Source: Pseudomonadota bacterium (GTDB taxonomy: Bacteria > Pseudomonadota > Gammaproteobacteria > Steroidobacterales > Steroidobacteraceae). Taken from it: 64,000 nt of DNA. The position numbers and the translations under genes are program-made. How positions within the stretch are numbered: position 1 is the stretch's first letter; each line of letters opens with the position of its first letter. Positions 47,916 to 57,566 of this stretch are shown here, piece by piece. Where the stretch lies: positions 1 to 64,000 of the forward strand of contig JAEWBG010000051.1 of the NCBI GenBank assembly GCA_023391335.1. Reading direction: 5' to 3'. The notes below the pieces were generated by a model. It saw only the letters and a list, made by a program, of their open reading frames with translations, searched no databases and had not been told where the DNA came from.

Positions 47916-47957
47916 AGAAATGAAAAAGGCCCCTCATTGAGGAGCCTTTTCATTTCT
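47916..47957. terminator. Long palindrome, terminator-like (unit 2)
   Basis: AGAAATGAAAAAGGCCCCTC pairs with GAGGAGCCTTTTCATTTCT with one or two bulges, and its A/T-runs suit a bidirectional terminator. It occupies the same place relative to a tRNA 3' end as the unit 1 palindrome, but its sequence differs. Confidence 0.75.
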
Positions 47958-48009
47958 GGCGGAAGCGGTGAGATTCGAACTCACGATCGGGTTGCCCCGA
48001 TGCCGGTTT
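47957..48009 (-). pseudogene. tRNA-Ser 3' fragment (unit 2)
   Basis: On the minus strand this gives ACCGGC, a long variable arm (ATCGGGGCAACCCGAT), an intact T-arm (GTGAGTTCGAATCTCAC), acceptor CGCTTCC and GCCA: the 3' half of a class II tRNA-Ser. The 5' half (GGAAGCG acceptor strand and D-arm) is missing and is replaced by the hairpin repeat. It is not expected to make a functional tRNA. Confidence 0.75.
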
Positions 48010-48016
48010 ATATTCC

Positions 48017-48098
48017 GGGCTATCCATGCCCTTCACCCCATTGGGGCCAACACCGAACCATGCTTCGGTGTTGTTCGAAATTGCTCCCGGCAATTTCG
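48017..48098 (-). repeat. Multi-hairpin repeat, copy B (tRNA-Ser linked)
   Basis: Four inverted repeats lie in the same order as copy A: 48,076-48,098 (CGAAATTGC/GCAATTTCG), 48,048-48,073 (10-bp perfect stem CAACACCGAA/TTCGGTGTTG), 48,036-48,046 (CCCC/GGGG) and 48,017-48,031 (GGGC/GCCC). Minus-strand flanks are CACCGGTCTTGA on one side and AAACCGGCATC on the other, exactly the two halves of a tRNA-Ser(UGA) anticodon arm. The repeat thus looks inserted in, or recombined at, an anticodon loop. Confidence 0.6.
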
Positions 48099-48149
48099 TC
48101 AAGACCGGTGCGCGTAGGGACTGGGCGCGAATCGATGAGCCAGCTCGGT

Positions 48150-48241
<92 letters not shown>

Positions 48242-48433
48242 GAAGTGTTTGTAATGGAGCGCTCGAAGGACGCGCATTCTGCTGATTTCGGGCTCACGGA
48301 ACAAGCACTTGCGTCCTAATCTTTCTTGTACGTGCGGCGCCAGGCCGCTTGATAGAATTCGCCTCATCCCCATGTAGGGAACTCGGCCGGTCCCGCCGGT
48401 CCAAAGCTTCAGTCTCACGTTTGCGGAGTGTTT

Positions 48434-49102
48434 ATGGATCGCTATCCCAGTTCTGTAGTCAGCTCAGCTCGTCCGTCGGCATTGTCGACGAACAAGGTTC
48501 TGCGGAATACCTATCTATTGCTCGGCGCAACGTTGTTGTTCAGCGCGCTCATGGCGGGCGTTGCGATGGCGGTGAATGCACCGCCGATGGGCTTGTTCAC
48601 GATCCTGATCTACTTCGGATTGCTGTTCGCGGTCAGTGCGACCCGTAATAGCTCTTGGGGTATTTTTTGGACGTTTGCACTGACTGGATTCTTGGGCTTT
48701 ACACTCGGACCGATCATCGAGCTGTACGTCCGGGCGCTTCCGAACGGCAGTCAGATCGTAATGACGGCACTGGGCACAACCGCCGTGGCGTTCCTCGGGC
48801 TTTCGGCCTACGCGATCAAGAGCGGTCGGGACTTCAGCTTCATGGGCGGATTCCTGACGATCGGCGCAATCGGCGCGTTCGTACTGGGGTTGATTGCGGT
48901 GTTCTTCCATCTGCCGACGCTGTCGCTGGTCGTGTCGGGACTGTTCGTCATCGTCAGCGGCGGCATCATGCTGTATCAAACGAGCGAAATCGTGCGCGGC
49001 GGTGAGACGAACTACATCACGGCGACGATCACGCTGTACGTCAGCTTGTACAACATGTTCTTGAGCTTGTTGAACTTGCTCGGGGCATCTTCTCGCCGCT
49101 AA
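48434..49102 (+). CDS. Bax inhibitor-1/YccA family membrane protein
   Basis: A 222-residue protein with about seven membrane helices starting near residue 25, of the UPF0005/BI-1 family. The E. coli homologue YccA modulates FtsH proteolysis; here the role is inferred. ATG 48,434 has GGAG eight bases upstream. The end (LYNMFLSLLNLLGASSRR) matches the family. A strong terminator follows. Confidence 0.94.
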   Translation: MDRYPSSVVSSARPSALSTNKVLRNTYLLLGATLLFSALMAGVAMAVNAPPMGLFTILIYFGLLFAVSATRNSSWGIFWTFALTGFLGFTLGPIIELYVRALPNGSQIVMTALGTTAVAFLGLSAYAIKSGRDFSFMGGFLTIGAIGAFVLGLIAVFFHLPTLSLVVSGLFVIVSGGIMLYQTSEIVRGGETNYITATITLYVSLYNMFLSLLNLLGASSRR

Positions 49103-49126
49103 CAGTTTGCATTCCTCGGTGGACAG

Positions 49127-49157
49127 AAAGGCGCTGCAATTGCAGCGCCTTTTTTAT
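49127..49157 (+). terminator. Rho-independent terminator after the yccA-like gene
   Basis: GGCGCTGCAATTGCAGCGCC (49,130-49,149) is a perfect palindrome followed by six T residues. It sits 25 bases after the stop codon. Confidence 0.92.
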
Positions 49158-49308
49158 TGTCCGATGCGAATCGAATCCTGCTGATCCAGTCGCAAGGGCA
49201 CTTGCGGGCGCATGAAAAAGTATTCAGGCCCCGGCAGCAAATGGGTCTGGACGAAGTGCACGGATCCCACGAGACTGCAGCACCCTCGAAGCAGGTTGGA
49301 GCGACTGC

Positions 49309-51669
49309 GTGGATCAGGAAGAGCTGGGCCGTCCATTCTCGGATTCCAGTTGGCTGCCGCCGGGCACCGACATGGCGCAACGCGTCCTGCATCATCATTG
49401 GGATCGCACGCCGCTTGGAAGCATGGGCTCATGGCCCCAGGAGTTGAGGTGCGCCGTTGGCTTCGTGCTCGCCAATGGGTTTCCGGCCGTGCTCGTGTGG
49501 GGCTCAGATCTCGTCACGATCTACAACGAACCTTTCCGCACCATTCTCGGCGAGAAGAGCGATGCGCTCGGCTGCGCATTCTCAGATATTTGGGGCGAAG
49601 CGTGGAGCACGATCGGTCCGTTTGCACAGCGCGCCTTGTCCGGCGAACCTGCGTTCATCGAAAACTTTCCGCTCTCAATAGATCGCTCGAATGGGCGCGA
49701 CCGGGCGTTCTTCACGTTCTCCTACAGTCCCGTTCGAGGCAGCAACGGCAAGGTTCTGGGTTTCATCGGCACCATCATCGAAACCACTGAGTCAGTGATC
49801 TCCCGAGAAGCTTCTCGAGAGAGCGAGGCGCGATTTCGCGCTCTAGTCACCGCCGGCGCGAACATGATCTACCGCATGAGCCCCGATTGGGGACGCATGT
49901 ATCAGCTCGATGGTAACGACATCCTGGCGGACACCGTCGAGCCCATTCAAAACTGGGCTGATCACTATCTGCTGAGTGAGGATCGCCCGACGATCTTTGC
50001 TGCCATCGACCACGCAATTCGTACTAAGACGGTGTTTGAAATGGAACATCGCGTCCGCCTCGCCGATGGGGGAGTCGGCTGGGTTCTTTCGCGTGCTGTA
50101 CCAATACTCGACAGCCATGGCGAAATTCTCGAGTGGTTCGGTGCTGGCCGGGACGTGACGGAGCGGCACCGAGCCATCGACAAGTTGCGCGACGCTGAGG
50201 AGCGGTACCGCGCTGAACTGGAGCATCAGGTTCGGCAGCGAACGCAGGAGCTGAAACGAAACCGCGACCTCTTACAGGCCACTATGGACAGCACTATGGA
50301 GATGATCCAGGTGTTCGAAGCTGTGCGCGACGATCGAGGCCGTATCGTCGATTTTCGGTGGGTACTCAACAACCATACGTCAGAGCAACTCCTTGGCGAC
50401 GTCATCGGGAAATGCCTGCTGCAAAATAATCCCGGAGTGATCCCGGTGGGGATCTTCGACACGTTAGTGCGGGTGACTGAGTCCGGTGAACCGCATCAGG
50501 GCGAGTGGCGCTACGTGCATGAGCAGTTCGACGGATGGTTTTATCAATCGGTCGTGAAGCTTGGCGATGGTGTGGCTACGACGACGACCGACATTTCCAA
50601 GCGCAAGAAAGCGGAAGAGGAAGTTCTGCGCCTCAGAGACGAGATGGCCAAGGCGCAGTTGTTCGAAATGGAACAGCGCTTCCGCGAATTCGCGGAAGCG
50701 TCGTCGGACATCATTTGGATCCGCAATGCCGACACCTTCGCTTGGGAATTCGTGAGTCCCGCGATCGAGCACATCTACAACGTGCCAATGAATAAAGTGC
50801 TCGACGCCAACGATCCGGAGACCTGGGCGCAATTCATCCATCCGGAAGATCGAGAACGCACGATCGCGAATGTTCTGCGGGTTCGCGAAGGGAAACGCGT
50901 CACCCATGAATTTAGAATTCAGCGCGGCGATGGAGAAATCCGCTGGATTAGAAACACCGACTTTCCGCTCTGCGATGCCAATGGTCACGTTCAGCGAATC
51001 GGCGGCATCAGTCAGGACGTCACCGAGGAGAAAGCAACCGCCGAACGTATGAGCGTGATGGTGGCGGAGCTCCAGCATCGCACTCGCAATCTGATCGCAG
51101 TGGTTCGATCAATCGCGGCGCAAACCATGCAGGTCACCGAACCTACGGAAGCCTTTCGCGAAAAGTTTGGCCATCGCTTGGAGGCACTCGCGAGAGTACA
51201 GGGGCTGTTATCTCGATCGGATGAAGAGCGCATCACGATCGAAGCATTGATTCGCATGGAACTGGATGCACTTGGGGCAAGGCAGTTGCCCGAGCGTGTG
51301 CATTTAGAGGGGCCGCCCGTACGCATTCGACCGTCCGTCGTGCAAATCATCGCACTCGCGTTGCACGAGTTGGCAACGAACGCGCGTAAGTACGGCGCAC
51401 TATCGAACGAGCGTCACGACGGCAAACTCTCCGTGACTTGGTGTACGTACGGCCATCAGGAAACCGACCATCTGGCGCTGAAGTGGATCGAAGCGGGTGG
51501 ACAAATGCCGGACGCAAAACTGGAATCGCGGCGCGGATATGGTCGCGAACTCATCGAACGAGCGTTGCCTTACTCGCTCGGCGCCAAGACTTCGTTGGAG
51601 CATGACGCAGAAGGTCTGCGGTGCACCATCGATATGCCGCTGGATCGCAGCCGCAACGGCATGTCTTGA
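49309..51669 (+). CDS. PAS-domain HWE-type sensor histidine kinase
   Basis: A 786-residue sensor kinase without membrane helices. Three to four PAS modules run to about 570; two are clear PAS_3 types ending IRWIRNTDFPL with a PAC motif. The phospho-acceptor lies in ELQHRTRNLIAVV (His near 588) and the HWE-family WxE in LKWIEAGG (near 725). The C-terminal ATPase part ends GYGRELIERALPYSLGAKT. GTG 49,309 has GGAG 8 bases upstream; ATG 49,372 is an alternative. It is the first gene of a cassette with a second HWE kinase and a lone receiver. The signal is unknown; PAS cofactor residues for LOV-type flavin binding were not seen. Confidence 0.9.
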   Translation: MDQEELGRPFSDSSWLPPGTDMAQRVLHHHWDRTPLGSMGSWPQELRCAVGFVLANGFPAVLVWGSDLVTIYNEPFRTILGEKSDALGCAFSDIWGEAWSTIGPFAQRALSGEPAFIENFPLSIDRSNGRDRAFFTFSYSPVRGSNGKVLGFIGTIIETTESVISREASRESEARFRALVTAGANMIYRMSPDWGRMYQLDGNDILADTVEPIQNWADHYLLSEDRPTIFAAIDHAIRTKTVFEMEHRVRLADGGVGWVLSRAVPILDSHGEILEWFGAGRDVTERHRAIDKLRDAEERYRAELEHQVRQRTQELKRNRDLLQATMDSTMEMIQVFEAVRDDRGRIVDFRWVLNNHTSEQLLGDVIGKCLLQNNPGVIPVGIFDTLVRVTESGEPHQGEWRYVHEQFDGWFYQSVVKLGDGVATTTTDISKRKKAEEEVLRLRDEMAKAQLFEMEQRFREFAEASSDIIWIRNADTFAWEFVSPAIEHIYNVPMNKVLDANDPETWAQFIHPEDRERTIANVLRVREGKRVTHEFRIQRGDGEIRWIRNTDFPLCDANGHVQRIGGISQDVTEEKATAERMSVMVAELQHRTRNLIAVVRSIAAQTMQVTEPTEAFREKFGHRLEALARVQGLLSRSDEERITIEALIRMELDALGARQLPERVHLEGPPVRIRPSVVQIIALALHELATNARKYGALSNERHDGKLSVTWCTYGHQETDHLALKWIEAGGQMPDAKLESRRGYGRELIERALPYSLGAKTSLEHDAEGLRCTIDMPLDRSRNGMS

Positions 51670-51894
51670 GCTGTGTGGATGCGCACCGGGCGAGGTCGCT
51701 GCGCATGCGCATCGCGTACTGCCACTAGAGAAAGACGCGTAGGCGATCAGGGGATCTCAACGGCGCGAGCGACTTCGTACGAAGCGATTCGAGTGCTGCA
51801 TCGGGTTATAGTTTGGATCGAGAACACCAAGCGAGCCCCAACGACTCACATTCGGCCTTCGCTGCGGCTGCGGCAGCACGCGGGTTCATCACTC

Positions 51895-54282
51895 ATGAAA
51901 GACACCTGGCTTGCTGGGCTGAACGACGCTTTCAAGGCTGCGATCGACGGTGCGCCGCTGGATCAGTCTCTCGGTATTCTGATTGCAACCGCTCTAAAGC
52001 AACTCGATTCCACAGCTCGTTGCGCTTTCTACATCGCTGATGAAACGGGCGAGGCGTTGTCTCACGTCATCGGAATGCCAGCGGCGTATGCGCAGGCTGT
52101 AAATGGATTCAAGATCGGTGCGGATTCGCTCGCGTGTGGGTTGGCCGTCGGTAGTGGTCAATCGGTGATAACACCGGATGTGCGCGAGGAGCCGAAGTGG
52201 AAGCCATGGCTATGGCTGGCCGAACAATTCAACTATCGTGCCTGCTGGTCCTTTCCGGTGGAAACGACGACCGGCGAACTCGTGGGAACCTTCGCGACCT
52301 ACTTTGTAGAGCCGCGCGCGCCTTCGGCTGACGATTTGGCGTTGGCGAAGACACTCACGCGTACGGCGTCGATCATCATCGTTCAACACCGTGCACTCGA
52401 GGAATCCAAGCGCCTCCAGTTCATCAGCACAGAACTGATCCAAGAGGGAAACGTCGACCATTTGTACGATGAGATTCTCAATGCGCTTGCAGTGATGATT
52501 CGATGCAAGGCGGCGAGTCTGCAGATGCTCGAACCAGCCGCAAGTCAGCTGATCTTGCTCGCAGCTCGCGGTTTCGATGATGCAGCGAAAGCAACTTGGA
52601 GCCGGGTCACTGCGGAATCCAGCACGGTCTGCGGTGCCGCTCTGCGCAGCGGCATACGCGCTGTCGTCTCCGATCTTGACGATCCTCTTTTTGTCACCAC
52701 CGAGGCAAGCCGCGAAACGTATCGTCGCCTAGGTATTCGTGCCGTTCTGACCACGCCATTGGTGTCACGAAGTGGTCAAGTCCTTGGAATGATGTCCTCG
52801 CTTTGGGGTATTCCGCATACGCCGACTGAACGCGAACTGCGCCTCGTAGATATATTGGGCAGACAAACGGCGGACCTCATCGAGCGAGTGCAGACCCGTC
52901 GGCGGCTGGAAGAAAACGAGGAACGCCTACGGCAATTCGGCGAGGCTTCCCAAGACATACTTTGGATTCGCGATGCGACGCGACTGCAATGGCAGTATCT
53001 CACGCCCGCATTCGAGCAAATTTATGGCGTCAGTCGAACGGAAGCGATGATGGGCGACAACTACCGCAGCTGGCTCGATCTAGTCATTGACGAGGACCGC
53101 GATCGAGCACGCGCGGCGATGGATCGGGTTCGAGCCGGCGAACACGTGACGTTCGACTATCGGATCAAGCGCCCCAGCGACGGGGGGATACGCTGGATTC
53201 GCAACACCGATTTTCCCATCGCCAATGAAAGCGGTGTCGTCACGTTCATAGGTGGCATCGGTCACGACATGACAGAGCTGCGCGAAACTGAATTGCGTCT
53301 GCAGACGTTGATGCAAGGGATTCCACAACTCGTATGGCGTGCAGTGGACGGCGGCGAATGGACGTGGTCGAGTCCCCAATGGACGAATTACACCGGTCGG
53401 AGCCTGAAGGACAGCATTGGGTTTGGATGGCTCGCAGCGCTGCATCCCGATGACCGCGATCGCGCCCTGCAGTGCTGGGAAAGGGCCATGGACGCGGGTG
53501 CTCTTGAATTTGAAGGGCGCATTTATCACGCAGCGCAGGACGAATACCGATGGTTTCAGACGCGTGCCACACCGGTGCGAAGCGAGAGCGGTTTCATCAT
53601 CGAATGGCTGGGCACCTCAACCGACGTGCATCAGCTGCGTGAGATGCAGGATCGCCAAAAGGTCCTGGTTGCGGAACTCCAGCACCGCACTCGAAACTTG
53701 ATGGGCATCGTCCGGGCGATGGCGGAGAAGACCTTGCGAAGCAGCGAGAACCTCGATGATTTCCGCGATCACTTTCGCGATCGGTTGGATGCGCTCGCGC
53801 GCGTCCAAGGATTGCTCTCCCGCCTGGATGAGCGCGATCGAGTGACATTCGATGAGCTAATCCGAACGGAAATCGAGGCAATGACGGACGCAACGGACCG
53901 TGTCACTCTGCAGGGGCCCGCCGACGTGCCGCTGCGATCCTCGACGGTTCAGACCCTCGCAATGGCGATTCATGAACTCGCAACGAATGCCGTCAAGTAC
54001 GGTGCGCTCAGCCAGCCGCAGGGTCATCTCGATGTGAAATGGGAGTTTCAGCCGCGAGGTCAGGGAGGAATCCCATGGCTCCATGTGGATTGGCGTGAGC
54101 GCAATGTCGAAATCCCTGCGTCGATCGTCGCGGCTCGAAGCGGTGATGGCCGTGAATTGATCGAGCGCGCCTTGCCGTATCAACTCAGCGCCAAGACCAG
54201 CTACAACATCGAAACCGACGGCGTGCATTGCACGATCTCCATGCCGGTCTCGGCTGCCGGCCAGGAGCGCCACTTTGCCTGA
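51895..54282 (+). CDS. GAF-PAS HWE-type sensor histidine kinase
   Basis: A 795-residue cytosolic kinase. Two GAF domains (about 15-175 and 190-345) precede two PAS domains (about 350-470 and 475-590). The HWE kinase core follows with ELQHRTRNLMGIV (His near 596) and WRE in LHVDWRERN (near 738). It shares the C-terminal architecture of the upstream kinase, so the two probably arose by duplication with a change of sensor modules. ATG 51,895 is preferred, since the frame upstream to 51,673 is arginine-rich and non-conserved. Its stop overlaps the receiver gene. Confidence 0.9.
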   Translation: MKDTWLAGLNDAFKAAIDGAPLDQSLGILIATALKQLDSTARCAFYIADETGEALSHVIGMPAAYAQAVNGFKIGADSLACGLAVGSGQSVITPDVREEPKWKPWLWLAEQFNYRACWSFPVETTTGELVGTFATYFVEPRAPSADDLALAKTLTRTASIIIVQHRALEESKRLQFISTELIQEGNVDHLYDEILNALAVMIRCKAASLQMLEPAASQLILLAARGFDDAAKATWSRVTAESSTVCGAALRSGIRAVVSDLDDPLFVTTEASRETYRRLGIRAVLTTPLVSRSGQVLGMMSSLWGIPHTPTERELRLVDILGRQTADLIERVQTRRRLEENEERLRQFGEASQDILWIRDATRLQWQYLTPAFEQIYGVSRTEAMMGDNYRSWLDLVIDEDRDRARAAMDRVRAGEHVTFDYRIKRPSDGGIRWIRNTDFPIANESGVVTFIGGIGHDMTELRETELRLQTLMQGIPQLVWRAVDGGEWTWSSPQWTNYTGRSLKDSIGFGWLAALHPDDRDRALQCWERAMDAGALEFEGRIYHAAQDEYRWFQTRATPVRSESGFIIEWLGTSTDVHQLREMQDRQKVLVAELQHRTRNLMGIVRAMAEKTLRSSENLDDFRDHFRDRLDALARVQGLLSRLDERDRVTFDELIRTEIEAMTDATDRVTLQGPADVPLRSSTVQTLAMAIHELATNAVKYGALSQPQGHLDVKWEFQPRGQGGIPWLHVDWRERNVEIPASIVAARSGDGRELIERALPYQLSAKTSYNIETDGVHCTISMPVSAAGQERHFA

Positions 54283-54676
54283 AGTCAACTTAAACGGTTG
54301 CCGCGTGCTCATCGTCGAAGACGAGTACGTGCTCGCGTACGAGCTTCATGGCAAGCTCATCGCGCTGGGCGCCACAGTCTTGGGCCCAGTCGGGACGCTT
54401 GCGGATGCGCTCGAGCTCATCAGTGCGGAGTCGCGCATCGATGTGGCAGTGCTCGACGTCAACCTTCGCGGCCACTCGGTTTTCCCCGCTGCCGATCTAC
54501 TTGCATGTCGTGACATTCCCATGCTGTTCACGACCGGGTACGACGTCTCGCAATTTCCGATTCGGTTCCAAAATATGCCGAGATGCGAAAAGCCCATGGA
54601 CATCGCGACTGTCACGCGTGCGATTTGCGATCTCGTAGGCAGATCATCGTCGCCTAGCTGCCGTGGTGGCTCATGA
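54275..54676 (+). CDS. Single-domain response regulator (receiver only)
   Basis: A 133-residue CheY-like receiver with acidic pocket VEDEYVLA (E15, D16), phospho-Asp D61 in VLDVNLRG, TTGYD and lysine in CEKP. No output domain is present. The start is TTG 54,275, overlapping the kinase stop, with AGGAG 8 bases upstream, so translation is coupled to the kinase. It is the probable phosphate acceptor of one or both HWE kinases. Its own target is not encoded nearby. Confidence 0.9.
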   Translation: MPEVNLNGCRVLIVEDEYVLAYELHGKLIALGATVLGPVGTLADALELISAESRIDVAVLDVNLRGHSVFPAADLLACRDIPMLFTTGYDVSQFPIRFQNMPRCEKPMDIATVTRAICDLVGRSSSPSCRGGS

Positions 54677-55089
54677 GACAAACGCTGCAACCTGGCATTA
54701 CTTACGAACATAAGCTCGTGGTGCCGAGCTCGAAGACAGTTCCGAATCTGTATCCGGAAGCCGAAGAATTTGTGGCGATGCCTGAAGTATTCGCGACCGG
54801 CTTCTTAGTCGGATTCTTAGAATGGGCGTGCATCAAAGCGATCAATCCGCATATCGATTGGCCGGCCGAGCAAACGCTGGGAACTCACATCGATGTGAGT
54901 CACGAGGCAGCGACTCCGCCTGGCTTAGAAGTGACCGCGCGAGTGAAGCTCATCGAAGTAGTGGGTCGCAAGCTAGTGTTCGACGTGGAGGCGCATGATG
55001 GTGTCGACGTCATTTCCAAAGGTCGACATGAGAGATACGTGATCGATCGGAAAAGGTTCGAGGAGAAGGTGGCTCGGAAGAGACGTTGA
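54673..55089 (+). CDS. Hotdog-fold thioesterase family protein
   Basis: A 138-residue protein resembling the fluoroacetyl-CoA-type thioesterase group. It carries PEVFATGFLVGFLEWACIKAI (shown in part: MPEVFATGFLVGFLEWA) and THIDVSHEAATPPG, the usual hotdog helix and strand. It would hydrolyse an acyl-CoA; the substrate is unknown. Its ATG overlaps the receiver stop (ATGA), placing it in the kinase operon. Confidence 0.8.
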   Translation: MRQTLQPGITYEHKLVVPSSKTVPNLYPEAEEFVAMPEVFATGFLVGFLEWACIKAINPHIDWPAEQTLGTHIDVSHEAATPPGLEVTARVKLIEVVGRKLVFDVEAHDGVDVISKGRHERYVIDRKRFEEKVARKRR

Positions 55090-55234
55090 TGGCCGCAGCC
55101 AACAGCGAACATCCATATTCAAGTTGTCGCTCGAGTTGTCGCTTGCCGCGCTCGGCGATTAGGTTCAACTGCTACTGACGGACGATTGCGTCCATCGGCG
55201 TTCCGGATTAGCGTCCATTCGCACGGAGGGTGCG

Positions 55235-56866
55235 ATGGTCCAGTACGCTCGCTTTGTCGTCTTCGGCCTGCTCGCGGGCGGTGTTGCCGCCCAGGTGGCT
55301 GCCCACGAACAGCACACGCAGCATGGAGCCGTCGATTTCCCGATCTCGTGTCGCGAGTCCTCACGGCAATCGTTTAACAAGGGAATGGTGCTGCTGCATC
55401 ACATGACCTATCCGCAGGCGCGGCAGCAGTTCGAACGAATAGTCGACGACGATCCAACCTGTGCGATGGCCCATTGGGGTGTGGCGATGACCTTGTTTCA
55501 GCCGCTCTGGCCAACGCGCCCTTCGCCGGTTGCGCTCAACCGCGGATGGGATGAGGTTCAAGCGGCCAAATCGCTCGGCCTACCGACTGAGCGCGAACGG
55601 CTCTTCGTCTCAGCGGCGGAAGCGTTCTTTACGGAGCCGCAATCCGGTGATTACTGGTTACGTGTTCGCCGATGGGAGGCAGCATCCGCTGACGCCTATT
55701 CGCGGATGCCGAATGACACTGAGATTGCGGTCTTCTACGCCTTGGCACATTTGGCAACGACACCTTCGAACGCGAACACGCGCGAACACGCCGATGAATC
55801 CGCTGCAATCTTGACGAAGATTCTGCAGCAACATCCCGACCACCCTGGCGTCATGCACTATCTGGTTCACGCGAACGACATGCCCGGTCGCGAGCGCGAG
55901 TTGCTCGATGTCACGCGCAAGTACGAAGAGATTGCTCCCGACAATCCGCACGCGCTGCACATGCCCACTCATATTTATACGAGGCTAGGCGACTGGGACG
56001 GCGTGATCAGAGGCAATCTCAAAGCAGCCGATGCGGCGCTCGCATATCCAGCTGGTGAAAAAGGCGAATTCATCTGGGACGAGTTCGCGCACGCCATCGA
56101 ATATCTTGTGTACGCCTATCTTCAGGAGGCAGATGACGCCAAAGCGCTGTCGCAGGTGCAGCGCTTGCAGGCAGTGCCAAAACTTGAACCCTCCTTCAAA
56201 ACCGCATTCCATCTCGCCTCTACGCAATCGCGCTATGCGCTCGAGCGTGGTGCGTGGAGTGAAGCTGCGAACATCCAGCCTCGCACCCCTCGCTCGGTAG
56301 ATTGGGATAAGTTCATTTGGCCTGAAGCCATCGCGCAGTTCGCGCGTGGCTATGGTGCGGCTCGAACCGGCGATGCCGAGCGCGCGAGGGCTGCCTTTAT
56401 TCGCATCGAGGAACTAGAGAAGCGCGCTCGTGCCAGTGGGGAAGATCTGTTTGCGCGCAACGTACAATTGCTCAGCATCGAGTTGAATGCGCGTGTGACC
56501 TACGAGCGTTCAGAGAAGGAGTCCGCAGTGCGGCTACTTCGGCAGGCCGCTGAATTAGAGAGCGCAACGCCGAAGCATCCCGTAACGCCTGGGCCGACAC
56601 TCCCTGCGTATGAACTGCTGGGTGACATGTACATGGAGTCCGGCCGACCGAAAGAGGCTTTGGACGCGTACGAAACTGCACTGAAGTCATACCCGCGACG
56701 ATTCAATAGCACCCTTGGTGCCGCTCGAGCAGCTCGCGCATCAGGAAACGAGAATCGCGCCGCCGACTACTATCGTCAGCTCATCGCACTTGCGGGTGGC
56801 AGTGCTCGCGGATCGATCATCGAGGCACGTTCGTTCGTCGAGGGGTATGACCCGCGTCGTCACTAA
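55235..56866 (+). CDS. Exported tetratricopeptide-repeat protein
   Basis: A 543-residue protein with a signal peptide (ARFVVFGLLAGGVAAQVAA), then a histidine-rich stretch (HEQHTQHG) and helical TPR-like repeats throughout. Segments such as PTCAMAHWGVAMTLFQPLW and HPDHPGVMHYLVHAND are typical of a large uncharacterised bacterial TPR family. The C-terminal TPR (about 455-520) is the clearest. It may scaffold periplasmic proteins; partners are unknown. It overlaps the 3' end of the convergent hupE gene by four bases. Confidence 0.82.
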   Translation: MVQYARFVVFGLLAGGVAAQVAAHEQHTQHGAVDFPISCRESSRQSFNKGMVLLHHMTYPQARQQFERIVDDDPTCAMAHWGVAMTLFQPLWPTRPSPVALNRGWDEVQAAKSLGLPTERERLFVSAAEAFFTEPQSGDYWLRVRRWEAASADAYSRMPNDTEIAVFYALAHLATTPSNANTREHADESAAILTKILQQHPDHPGVMHYLVHANDMPGRERELLDVTRKYEEIAPDNPHALHMPTHIYTRLGDWDGVIRGNLKAADAALAYPAGEKGEFIWDEFAHAIEYLVYAYLQEADDAKALSQVQRLQAVPKLEPSFKTAFHLASTQSRYALERGAWSEAANIQPRTPRSVDWDKFIWPEAIAQFARGYGAARTGDAERARAAFIRIEELEKRARASGEDLFARNVQLLSIELNARVTYERSEKESAVRLLRQAAELESATPKHPVTPGPTLPAYELLGDMYMESGRPKEALDAYETALKSYPRRFNSTLGAARAARASGNENRAADYYRQLIALAGGSARGSIIEARSFVEGYDPRRH

Positions 56867-57450
56867 CCGATCAGCATTGCAGTGCCTGCAATCGCTACCG
56901 CTGTGCCGGTCAAGCGGACCAGCGATTCACTGCGGCGCTCGTCGGTACGGCTCAGAAGCGCAACGACTGCGATTCCCGCGACGTGCAATGCGGCGCTAGC
57001 GAGCAGCATTCCAGATACAGACGTCACCTGAGTGCCTACGGATGCTTCCGCCCCGTGCGCATATCCGTGAGCGAGTGCGAATGTACCGACAAGGGCGACC
57101 GCCCCCATTACGTTCGCGTGCTGTTTCGCCGCCAGCAGCAGGCCGAAGGCCACAACGGACGCGCTAATTGCAATCTCGACGATGACCGAAGGTGAGTTGC
57201 CGAGTCCGATGCAAACGCCGAACGCGAGCATCGAAACGAAAGCGAGCGGGAGCAGCCAAATTGCGTGACCCTTGAGTCGTGCTGCCAGCATGCCAACTGC
57301 GGCCATGGCGAGGAGATGATCCCATCCGCCAAATGGATGGGCGATTCCGGCAACAAAACCGATTGCGTGATCGGCTGCAGGATGCGCGAACGCGAAACCG
57401 GGTACTAGCGAGAGCATCAACGGGGCACAGCGGCGCAAGGCGGATTGCAT
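56863..57450 (-). CDS. HupE/UreJ family nickel transporter
   Basis: A 195-residue membrane protein with a cleavable signal and about six helices. The motif HPFGGWDHLLAM (near 37-48; HX5DH) is the family's metal-binding signature. HupE/UreJ proteins bring nickel for hydrogenase or urease. No structural gene for either enzyme is in the window, but a ureG fragment lies just beyond its 5' end, which supports the urease version. Confidence 0.9.
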   Translation of the reverse strand: MQSALRRCAPLMLSLVPGFAFAHPAADHAIGFVAGIAHPFGGWDHLLAMAAVGMLAARLKGHAIWLLPLAFVSMLAFGVCIGLGNSPSVIVEIAISASVVAFGLLLAAKQHANVMGAVALVGTFALAHGYAHGAEASVGTQVTSVSGMLLASAALHVAGIAVVALLSRTDERRSESLVRLTGTAVAIAGTAMLIG

Positions 57451-57566
57451 AAGAAACTCCGATGCAGAGCGACGATCCTAAGCTTAGCTGAGTCGTGGCG
57501 CCGAATCGCATTGGATAACTCATTTGGCCCATGCCGGGAACCCACCGGTCGCGTCGTATCATCGCT

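Noticed and set aside
47957..48110. Unit 2 as a functional tRNA with a group I intron in the anticodon loop
   Set aside because: The flanks do match both halves of an anticodon arm, but the insert is only about 90 bases, far below group I size, and the 5' half of the tRNA (acceptor and D-arm) is absent.
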